From positions 92,501 through 102,500 of the forward strand of contig JACVTC010000136.1 of assembly GCA_016946835.1 (NCBI GenBank): DNA of 10,000 nucleotides, in the 5' to 3' direction. Position 1 is the stretch's first letter, and every line of letters starts with the position of its first letter. This DNA comes from Neocallimastix lanati (nom. inval.) (lineage: Eukaryota; Neocallimastigomycota; Neocallimastigomycetes; Neocallimastigales; Neocallimastigaceae). Shown one piece after another: positions 1 through 8,088 of the stretch. The notes under the pieces were generated by a model. It worked only from the letters and a program-made list of their open reading frames with translations, was not told where the DNA came from and did no database searches. Made by a program: the position numbers and the translations under genes.

Positions 1-505
1 ATTATTATAATTTTATTTTATTTTATTTTTATTGTTATTATAACTATAATTATTATTATTATTATTTTTTTTAAAGAAAAAAAAAAAAAAAAAAAAAAAA
101 AAAACAGAATTAATACTTAGTATTTTTAAATATATTAAACATGAAAAAAAAAAAAAAAAAAAAGTAAATCTAATTTGAAATAACAATTACTGAACATATA
201 TATATATATATATATACATATAGTGTGATAAAATATTATATTTAAAAAAGAGGTCAATAAGAAATATATATATTTATATATATATATATATATATATAAA
301 TAATTTTTTTTTTTTTTTTATAAATTTTATAAAACAAGATTAAAATATAAAAATTAAAATTTAAAAAATAAATATTAACATAGTTTTTATTTTTATTTTT
401 CAAACATTTTATATTAAATTACTTGTCATAATAAAAGAAAGAAAGGGAAAAAAAAAAAATCTAATAAATATATTTTTATTATTATTAATTTATTTATTGA
501 TTATT

Positions 506-557
<52 letters not shown>

Positions 558-684
558 GGAAGGTTAATATAATATGATACATATATATCTATTTAACCTT
601 TTATTTATTTTTTTATTTATTCAAAGTTTTCTTTAAAAAATTACCACAACTTATATATATATATATATATATCTTTAAATTGTT
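1..684. other. AT-rich intergenic region downstream of the SH3 gene
   Basis: No coding segment or RNA gene is visible. The stretch is almost only A and T: an A28 run at 77-104, (AT)n tracts near 196-216, 275-297 and 653-673, and a T38-A13 block at 507-557. It lies 3' of the minus-strand SH3 gene. On that strand, AATAAA hexamers occur at 604-609, 612-617 and 616-621, about 65-80 bases past the stop. These could serve as polyadenylation signals, but such hexamers are expected by chance at this base composition. Confidence 0.7.
507..557. repeat. T38-A13 homopolymer pair
   Basis: An uninterrupted run of 38 T (507-544) is followed directly by 13 A (545-557). The junction can fold back on itself over 13 pairs. 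Run lengths this long are unreliable in assemblies, so the exact count should not be trusted. Confidence 0.9.
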
Positions 685-2733
685 TTAATCACATTTTTCT
701 TGAACTTTTTGCTTATCAGCTTGAATTAATTCCATATCTATTATTTTACTAATTTTTAATCTTTCTAAACATTTTTTATAATATTCTCTTTCTTCTATTG
801 GTAATTTACTATTATAGACATTACCTCTTAAAAAATCAAATACTTCTTGTGAATGACATGGCAAAGAATCTCTCTTTGCTGAATAGAGAGATGAGGCTAT
901 TCTTTCATTACACTCATTATCTTTTAAATTATCATCTAATAATTTAACAATACTTTGTGAATCTAATATAGATGGTGAACTTGCTCTATATTTCAAATTT
1001 GATGAATCCTGAGTGTTTAATAATATCGTATTTGTATTTATCAATGGTGAATTTTCATTTCCATTAATAGAAATACTATTATTTATACATTTTTGATTAT
1101 TACTATTATTAATATTTATACTAATATTAATATTTGGACTACTGGCATTATTACCAACTATACTATTATTTATTATATTAATATTATTATTAATATTTAC
1201 AATTGATGAATCAGATGAATTATTTTGTATAGATAATGGTTCTTGCGTAAGAATATTTGAGGATACAGCAATCATTGACACATGTCTATTTTTTGATTTT
1301 GAAGTTGCAGCTTCAACTGAAGTAGAATTAGTAAAGTTTACACTTGGTATAGAATATGAATTTGATAAAGAAGTAGTTAATGGTACGTTTTGAAGTGAAA
1401 TATTTGAATAAGATCGAGAGACTGGAGGAGTTAATGGAGAATGGTTTTTAAATTCATTAATCTTGTCATCAAAGATTTCTGGTTCACTAGCATGAGCTAA
1501 TGGGAAATAACCAATTTTTTGATTATTGTTATCATCACTATTATCTTCATATATAATTTTACCTAATGCCCAACCATCCTTATAAATACTAATAATTTCA
1601 ACCTTATCACCAAGATGAAGTTTAATTTCATCTGAACGTAAAGGCTTGTAATTTTTAATGATAGTACAAATCATTTTTATTGGTGGCATTGAGATATTTT
1701 TTGTATCAATAGATAATGTCTTTTTTGTGTTAATATTTTTAGATAATTTTAACGATTCATAACTACTAGAATGATTTAACAATTTATTTTTATTTAATGA
1801 CGTCATAGTTTTTCTTTTTAATTTTTTGATATCATCACAAGATTTTCCATATGAAGATTTTGAAAATAAATCTTTATCTAATTTAACATTTAAGGAAACA
1901 CGTCTTGGAGCTACTACATTTGTACTATTAATTTTAACGTTGTAAGAAAGACGATTGTCCACTTTTCTTCGTCTAAGTTGACATTCACCATCATCTGAGT
2001 CAGCCCAACCATTCTTTTTACGAATTTCTAAAATCTCATCTTCAGTGAGTTCATCATAACGTCTCATATTATTATGTTTTCTTGTATTGATTTTATGAAG
2101 AAATCTCCTTTCTTCTTCAGATAATGATGTATAAGAATTATTTGTTTCTTTTCTTTTATCTAATGCTTCTAATTCTTCCTTTGTTAAATTAAAAATACTA
2201 TTTCTATTTCTTTGATATACATTAAAAAAACCAACACCTATTAAAGCAATAGAAACAATTCCACTACCATAAATATAATAATTATTATTATTATTATTTT
2301 TCTTATCCTCTGAAATTTGGTTTGAATTACCGTTTAAATCATTCATATTGATTTCCTCAAATTTAGTTTTAATATTTGTATTTTTAATATTTTCATTTTT
2401 AATGTTTTGTGAATTTTCATGGTTATCATTTTGTTTTTCTTTTTTTTCTATCTTTTTGTTCTTATTTTCATTCTTATTTTTATTTAAGTTAGTTTCTGAA
2501 TTTAATTTAAATAATTCATATTCTTTTTCTATGAACTTCTTTCTATTTTGGAATGAAAAATCAGAATTTACATTTTTTAATGGATCATCGATTGCTTTAT
2601 GATACTTTTTACCAGATATTTTTTTACTTTTCTTCACTGTAGATTCCAACTTCTTTCCATTTGTTATTTCAATTATACATAAACATAGAATTATAAATTT
2701 TAAAATAAATTTTTGTTTGTCGAAATGTATCAT
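685..2733 (-). CDS. Single-pass membrane protein with cytosolic SH3 domain
   Basis: An intronless gene for 682 residues. The ATG at 2733 opens a clear signal peptide (basic start, then hydrophobic ILKFIILCLCII, end near residue 26). Residues 27-151 form a Lys/Asn-rich, low-complexity outer region. A membrane span lies at about 152-173 (GSGIVSIALIGVGFF), followed by basic residues, so the rest should be cytosolic. Three related acidic-helix motifs lie at 181-243. An SH3 domain spans about 354-417: Y362, DEI at 368-370, GD at 375-376, GW at 387-388, and GYFP at 408-411. The tail is Asn/Ser-rich, with SPLTPP at 432-437 and a charged helical end (645-682). RRVS at 277-280 fits a PKA-type site. 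Signal peptide, span and cytosolic SH3 suggest a cortical or surface scaffold that binds proline-rich partners; this is inference. I do not recognise a named orthologue. Confidence 0.85.
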   Translation of the reverse strand: MIHFDKQKFILKFIILCLCIIEITNGKKLESTVKKSKKISGKKYHKAIDDPLKNVNSDFSFQNRKKFIEKEYELFKLNSETNLNKNKNENKNKKIEKKEKQNDNHENSQNIKNENIKNTNIKTKFEEINMNDLNGNSNQISEDKKNNNNNNYYIYGSGIVSIALIGVGFFNVYQRNRNSIFNLTKEELEALDKRKETNNSYTSLSEEERRFLHKINTRKHNNMRRYDELTEDEILEIRKKNGWADSDDGECQLRRRKVDNRLSYNVKINSTNVVAPRRVSLNVKLDKDLFSKSSYGKSCDDIKKLKRKTMTSLNKNKLLNHSSSYESLKLSKNINTKKTLSIDTKNISMPPIKMICTIIKNYKPLRSDEIKLHLGDKVEIISIYKDGWALGKIIYEDNSDDNNNQKIGYFPLAHASEPEIFDDKINEFKNHSPLTPPVSRSYSNISLQNVPLTTSLSNSYSIPSVNFTNSTSVEAATSKSKNRHVSMIAVSSNILTQEPLSIQNNSSDSSIVNINNNINIINNSIVGNNASSPNINISININNSNNQKCINNSISINGNENSPLINTNTILLNTQDSSNLKYRASSPSILDSQSIVKLLDDNLKDNECNERIASSLYSAKRDSLPCHSQEVFDFLRGNVYNSKLPIEEREYYKKCLERLKISKIIDMELIQADKQKVQEKCD

Positions 2734-3390
2734 TTTTCTATGAGTACTATTTGCTAAAATATGCTTGAAATGCTTATATTATTGTTATTAATATTATTAT
2801 TATAATGTTATATATAAATTATATGTATTATATATATTATTTTTATGAATGTAATTTTTAAGCAACAATTATTTATACCTATATATTTATGATGAATATT
2901 TTTTTTTTTTTTTTTTTTTTTGTTTGTTTGTTTATCTATTGTGAAAATTTATATATCTTATTCTAAATAAAAAAAATATTATAGTTTCAATTCTATAATG
3001 ATAATTTTTATCTTATTTTATTTTTTATTTTTAATATAATTATTAAGTGGCCTTTATTTCATTATGGATTAACCAATATTAAATTAATTATTACTTTTAT
3101 GTTAAAGATTTTATAGATTTAGTTTGAATTTATTTGTTTACTAATTTTAGAATTTATAAGTTCAGAAAATCGAATTTATTTGACTTAATATAAAAATCAT
3201 TTAATTTTCAAATTATTATTGTTAGTTTATTTTTTCAACAGATACTTTTTGTTTTGGAAAAGTGTTTTAGATATACAATCTTGTAATATATTTTTGAAAT
3301 ATATATATATTTATATCATTCTCATTTGAATGGCTTATATTAAAAAGAAAATAGTAAAGAAAAAAACATATATATAAATATTTCGTATTA

Positions 3391-3470
3391 TTTTCCCTTT
3401 TCTTTTCTTTCTTTTTTTATTTTTTTTTTTTTTTTTTCTTCCTTTCTCTCTTTAATTTTTTTTTTTTTTA
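3391..3470. repeat. Polypyrimidine/polypurine tract
   Basis: About 80 bases are C or T on the plus strand, broken only by an A at 3419 and AA at 3454-3455. It includes CCC, CTTTCT and CTCTC patches inside T runs. Read in the direction of the SH3 gene it is a purine tract about 660-740 bases before the start codon. Such tracts tend to exclude nucleosomes; a promoter role here is inference. Confidence 0.75.
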
Positions 3471-3870
3471 CTTTTTAAAAATAATATTTAAAAAGTTCTT
3501 TTGTATTATTCTTTTTTTCTTTATTAAATTTTATATTTAAACTTTTTTAATTTTTTTGTTCTTATTAATATTATATATCAATATATTATAATATACTGAT
3601 ATATATAATCTATTGTAATTAAAATACAAAAATTAATAACAAAAAAAGTATAAAGTTAAGTTTAACATTACACAAAAAATATAATAAATATCTTATTTCC
3701 ATATATATATAACTTAATATACTATTAAACTATATAAATTAAATCTATAAAAATTGAATAATACTAAATATCGTTCTTTTATAATTATTAAAGTTTAGAA
3801 AAAACCTATTTAATATAATATATTGTAATATATTATAATAATTTATTTTATTTGAAATTAATAAAAATTG

Positions 3871-4070
3871 AATATAAATAATAAATAATAAATAATAAAT
3901 AATTTATAAATCATAAATTATAAATTATAAATAAATTATAAATTATAAATAATAAATAAAAAATAATGAATAATAAATAAATAATGAATAATAAATATTA
4001 AATAATAAATAATATTATATTGTAAATAATATATTATTAATAATAAATAATATATTATAAATAATATATA
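3871..4070. repeat. Degenerate A/T-only tandem repeat block
   Basis: Roughly 200 bases hold only four G or C residues. The block is built of AATAAAT- and AAATTAT-like units. A 17-base unit containing ATAATGAATAATAAATA occurs at 3963-3979 and again at 3981-3997, a period of 18. An AAATTATAAATTATAAAT-type unit is likewise duplicated just upstream (about 3914-3950). Confidence 0.75.
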
Positions 4071-4294
4071 CTCTATATAATAATATAGATTATTACTGTA
4101 CTATATTATTATTTACCTTTTAAAATGCATATTTGATTTTTTTGTCTAATAAATAATGTGGTAAGAATTAATATACATTATTAAAATAATTTTTTAATAA
4201 ATCCTAATAAAGTATTTATAAAATATGACTTTTAAAGATAAATACATATTAATATTTACAGTCTTATAAAATTATAAACTATTTTACATCCTGC

Positions 4295-4343
4295 TCTTAA
4301 TACCATTATCATATATTTTTAATATATGATAATGGTATTAAGA
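4295..4343. repeat. Perfect 23-bp inverted repeat, 3-base loop
   Basis: The left arm at 4295-4317 begins TCTTAATACCATTATC and the right arm at 4321-4343 ends GATAATGGTATTAAGA. The arms are exactly complementary over 23 bases and are separated by TTT. The arms are not simple (AT)n, because they include CCATTATC/GATAATGG, so chance is an unlikely explanation. It could be a tiny fold-back element, a cruciform, or a hairpin RNA if transcribed. TTAA lies just inside both outer ends. No clear target duplication is seen. Confidence 0.85.
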
Positions 4344-4379
4344 AAGGAATAAAGTTATAATACAACAATCATAAATGTA

Positions 4380-4820
4380 AAACTGAATACTTTGTTAAGG
4401 ATATTTCTTTTGTGCTATCTTTGGTTCTGTTTGGCTATGCACCCATAATCCTACTATTGACTTTAAAAATAAAAAATTGAAATTCATGTCAAGCTACTGT
4501 ATTGAAAATTGCCTAGCACTTGCATTTCTACTACTCCTGAATCAGTAAATAAAAATGAAACTGATGAAGTTAACAGTGTGTCCGATGAAGAAATACTTTA
4601 ACATTGGGTTTAAGTTTGATTTAACAGTCATAAAGTCTGTGAAATCAAACTTAAACCCAATGTTAAACTTTTCTATGATCCAATTTTTCAGTTTACTGAA
4701 AAAGAAAATATTGTTTAAAATAAATACCTTTAAGAAAAGCCAAGCTAAAAAATTTATTAAAAAATCTAAATTTTCTTCTGGAGTACTGATTTTCTTTGTT
4801 CTTAAAAAAAAAAGGTGAAC
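4380..4820. pseudogene. Higher-complexity island, probable decayed coding or mobile DNA
   Basis: This stretch has clearly more G, C and sequence complexity than the DNA on either side, but no intact gene. Short open segments remain. On the plus strand, about 4514-4598 reads CISTTPESVNKNETDEVNS and then SVSDEEIL before a stop. The same frame resumes at 4668 with FYDPIFQFTEKENIV. On the minus strand, 4487-4395 is a 30-codon open frame (4487 is the A of its ATG) ending IVGLWVHSQTEPKIAQKKYP. None is recognised. The two overlapping 87- and 99-codon open frames crossing 4597-4667 share a peptide only because that stretch is palindromic. The best reading is a relic of a mobile element or an old gene, interrupted by a small inverted-repeat insertion. 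An unrecognised short exon or non-coding RNA cannot be excluded. Confidence 0.4.
4598..4666. mobile_element. Tiny inverted-repeat insertion (MITE-like)
   Basis: Arms at 4597-4622 and 4642-4667 are perfectly complementary over 26 bases (TTTAACATTGGGTTTAAG and onward), with a 19-base middle. That middle holds a further 4-bp pairing (ACAG at 4624-4627 with CTGT at 4637-4640). The 69-bp unit is flanked by ACT at 4595-4597 and ACT at 4667-4669, so element plus one ACT is 72 bases. The plus-strand reading frames on its two sides are the same, and the unit supplies the stop between them. This fits insertion of a short non-autonomous element with a 3-bp target duplication into formerly open sequence. 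TA or TTAA target duplications are also possible because the ends read TTAA on both sides. The family is unknown. Confidence 0.5.
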
Positions 4821-4843
4821 TTTACATTTTTCTAAATCCAAAA

Positions 4844-5546
4844 TTTATTAATAACATTTACTAAAATGATTTTAATATAAATATTACTAATATACTATAA
4901 GTCAGATGATCTTTTTTATAATATTTAAAAATAATTAATTTTATATTTTAATTAAAGAATTTTGTAATATTTTTTATATTATTTAAATTGAAAATTTCTA
5001 TTGAAAGGATTAAAATGTTTATTTTATTTAATTTTTTACTTTATTTTATTTTATTTTATTTTATTTTTTTTTTTTTTTTTAAAAAAAATAACTGCATAAC
5101 ATTTGATAGGAAATTAAAATATAAAATTGGTATTTTTAATTTATTATTTTGTATGGATATATATATATATATATATAAAAACTGTAGAATATAAATAATT
5201 AAATATACTAAATTATATAAATTTATAATAAAGTATAAAAATTGAGTAAATTATATTATCTATTATATAATCAAAAAGATCAAGTAAAGTATATATATTT
5301 ATAATTTATTAAAATAGTTAATCATGATGATATATATGTATATTTACTATTAATTTAAATTAATTAAAATATTAAATGTAATTAAGATAAATCTATGCAT
5401 TATATCTTATGTTTATTAATAATTTATAAAGAAAATATTGAAATATTTTTTCTATTTACTATACAATTAATATATTAAAAAAAAAAAAAAACTTAAAATA
5501 TACATATAAATATTATTCATTAAAATCTTTATATATATGTATATTT
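4844..5546. other. AT-rich intergenic region downstream of the HCNGP gene
   Basis: No gene is supported. It holds an (ATTTT)n stretch ending in T17-A8 (about 5036-5088), an (AT)n run at 5157-5176, and an A15 run near 5477-5491. A 68-codon open frame at 4988-5194 is made of these repeats (poly-Phe and Ile-Tyr) and is not a gene. The 3' UTR of the minus-strand HCNGP gene presumably starts just below 5547. Confidence 0.6.
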
Positions 5547-6092
5547 TTATTGCATATCCCATTTACTTTTTTTTACATGACCTATTAAAATATATATATA
5601 TATATATTATATTATTATCTTATTTTTATTTTTTTTAAAATTTATTTTTATAATGTATATTTATTTAATTTAATTAAAATACCTGTTGATGGTAACGTAT
5701 TTGTAGTAGTATTGATGGAATTTGTTATAGTTATAGGAATATTATTTTGCTTTATTGCTGAAGATAATGATGATGCAATTTTATTTGCATTAGCAGTAGC
5801 TGCGGCTGCCTTTGCAGCTGCATTTTTAATTTGTTGTTGAATTTTTGCTGAAACTTCTGCAAGATCAATACCACTGGTTTTAGATGTATTAGAAGGAACA
5901 AATTGAATTCCAGGCATTACACCAACAGTTCCACCTTGATTTGGTAATTGAATTGGAACTTGAACGGTTTGAACTTGTACCTTCTTTGTATTTTGATGAT
6001 CTATATTCCCAAGGATTTATAATATAAAAATTAATATATTATTATTCATAATTTAAAATTTTAATAATTTTAATTATAAAAATAATAATTTC

Positions 6093-6131
<39 letters not shown>

Positions 6132-7823
6132 TATAATAATAATAATAATAATAATTATAATAATAATAATAAGATTTAATAATATTTACATAATTCTTTA
6201 TAATGTGCACTTTTAGGTAAAATTGTTGGATCAAATCGATCTTTTGAAAAGTTTGATCCAATTTCTTTTATTCCTAACGAATCAATAAGATTTCTTATGA
6301 TAAATGGATCTTCAAGTGCACTATCTTTTTCAAAAGTTTTATCGAATACTAATCCTTTAGATTTTTTATATCTCCATTCACTAAATCGATTCTATTAATC
6401 CATATTTAAAAATTTTAATGAAAAAAGAGCATAAATATTTTTATTAATATTGTTATTGTTAATAATAATTTGGATCGTTATTTTTTATTTATTTATTTAT
6501 TGGTTGAATTAATTAAATAAAGTAATATTTGATTATGTAATTAAATTTTTATTTATTACCAATAATTCTTGATCACATTTAGTATCTACTTCTTTTGGTA
6601 ATCCATATTCTTCCAAATTTAATTTAACTTCTTCTTCTTTTTCTTCATTACTATTATTATTATCATTATTATTATTACTATCTATATCCATTTTATTTTC
6701 ATCAGTTATTTCTCCATTCTTTTTTTCCGATTTACTATCATTGTCAATATTATTTTCATTATTTAAATTTTTTTCAACTATTTTGTCACTACTTTTTGGA
6801 GGATTTAATAAATCCGCTATTCTTTTTTTGAGAGCGAGAGTACGTTCTGGATCATGTAAATTAATAACTTTTAGTGATGAATTTTCATTATTTAAGGTAT
6901 TATTTATGAGTTGTGTTATAGCTAAAGAAGGGTTTGCTCCTGATTCAATATCTGAACTATTATCTGAATTATTCTGTAATTTTGATGAACCTTTATATAA
7001 ATAAAAATAAAAATAAAAAATTATAATATTTAAAATTTAATTAACAATAATTGGCATTTTTATATTAACATAAAACTAATAATATCATTTCACTTTTATT
7101 TTTTTATATACTTTTTTGTTTTTGTTGTGTATTGACTTTTCTACGAATCAATGAAGCAAATAATGAATTTGCTTTTTTTGGCCTTGGTGAATTTCCTTTA
7201 ATGATAAAAAAAAAAATAAAATATTATAAATTAAAATTAATATACTTGAAATATTAATGTTAATTGAATTAATTGATTATGTATTGATTTTCATATAAAT
7301 ACCATTAGTTTTATCTACTGAACTATCAGATATCTATATAATTATATTTTTATTAATACAAAAATTGATGAATTATTTTAAAAAAAGAAGGATTTTTTAA
7401 TACATTTTCAAAATTAAAAAATTTTTTTTTTATTTTAAAAAAAATTATTATTAGCTTTCTTTTAATTATAATATTTACTTTTCTTTTTTTATGTGAGGTA
7501 TTTTTCTTTGTATTATAAATAATAACATCCCCACTATTATTGTCTGTATTTTCCTCTTCACTATCATCATCATCATTATTATAATTTACCAAACTTAATA
7601 AACCTAATAAGATATATTGATAATAGAATAAAATACCACAATAAAAAATATTATAATAAAAAAATATTAATTTTATTTTTAAATTAGGTTTAAAAATTAA
7701 ATATAATATAATTTAAAGATTGTAATATTACTATATGAAATCTTGATTTTAAATTTTGAAATCTTAATTTAAATTTAATTTTTAATTTTAAAAAAATATA
7801 TATAATATATAAATAAATAAATA

Positions 7824-7854
<31 letters not shown>

Positions 7855-8088
7855 TAAAAATAAAAATAAAAATAAAAATAAAAATAAAAATAAAAATAAA
7901 AATAAAAATACAAAAATAAAAAATTAAATATATTTATATAAAATTTTATTTAAAAAAAATATTGATATACCTGGACTATCCGTATTAATTGCTGTATTTA
8001 AAGTATTTGATGAATTATTACTTTCTTGGTTATCTTCATTTTCACTTTCATCATCACTATAATAATTTAAATTTAATAATCCACTCAT
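5547..8088 (-). CDS. SAP30BP: HCNGP/SAP30BP-family nuclear splicing or transcription regulator
   Basis: Eight exons, spliced in order 7971-8088, 7479-7603, 7303-7333, 7112-7195, 6560-6990, 6190-6391, 5683-6000 and 5547-5581, give 1344 nt and 447 residues. Every junction has GT..AG and a matching phase. The first ATG follows in-frame-free AT DNA. Residues 1-119 are acidic and Asn/Ser-rich, with a repeated GLL-x-L-x-x-Y-x-x-DD motif and a basic patch (HKKRK near 77-81). The HCNGP domain spans about 248-330: P248 region, C258, the KKSKG region, then P292 and GIKEIGSNFSKDRFDP at 303-318, close to the NYPKDMFDP block of human SAP30BP. A Gln/Ala-rich helix lies at about 375-414. The protein ends in KKSKWD (440-445), matching the conserved KSKWD of the family. 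Known of the family: nuclear, and human SAP30BP acts with RBM17 in splicing of short introns. Family assignment is strong; the exact role here is inferred. Confidence 0.9.
6093..6173. repeat. (AAT)n microsatellite in HCNGP intron 6
   Basis: AAT units run from 6093 to about 6173 with two TTAT interruptions near 6130 and 6154. The repeat lies wholly inside intron 6 (6001-6189) of the HCNGP gene and makes up about 40 percent of it. On the transcribed strand it reads as AUU repeats. Confidence 0.9.
7831..7910. repeat. (TAAAAA)13 hexanucleotide repeat in HCNGP intron 1
   Basis: T recurs at exact 6-base spacing from 7831 to 7909 with five A between, giving 13 perfect units. It is preceded by a short (AAAT)n run at about 7810-7828. 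It sits in the middle of intron 1 (7604-7970), the longest intron of this gene. The pre-mRNA would carry (UUUUUA)13, a U-rich stretch. Confidence 0.92.

Larger units (their letters stand above)
2734..4294. other. Intergenic region upstream of the SH3 gene
   Basis: No exon with convincing coding character was found on either strand. This is the 5' side of the SH3 gene, so its promoter should lie here, but no specific motif stands out. Contents: a T23 run at 2899-2921, moderately complex AT-rich DNA from about 2930 to 3340, a polypyrimidine tract at 3391-3470, and a nearly pure A/T block at 3871-4070. Confidence 0.6.

Noticed and set aside
2348-2602. 84-codon plus-strand open frame
   Set aside because: Antisense to the Lys/Asn-rich part of the SH3 gene; its Phe/Leu-rich product is what AAA/AAT codons give on the other strand.
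4295-4343. Hairpin as a bacterial-type terminator
   Set aside because: The context is eukaryotic, the stem is AT-rich and no gene ends next to it.
4542-4841. Overlapping 99- and 87-codon open frames on opposite strands
   Set aside because: They share the peptide KSNLNPML because the 4597-4667 segment is palindromic; neither shows a recognisable domain.
4988-5194. 68-codon plus-strand open frame
   Set aside because: Made of an (ATTTT)n stretch, a T/A homopolymer pair and an (AT)n run; no coding signal.
5648-5917. 89-codon minus-strand open frame as a separate small gene
   Set aside because: It is the inner part of HCNGP exon 7 read through the donor at 5682 into intron 7; the exon extends upstream to 6000.
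6741-7004. 87-codon plus-strand open frame
   Set aside because: Antisense to exon 5 of the HCNGP gene, which has correct splice sites and a recognisable product.
7353-7592. 79-codon minus-strand open frame as a gene
   Set aside because: Its first half is HCNGP exon 2; the rest is Lys/Ile/Phe-rich intron 2 sequence, and it has no ATG start.
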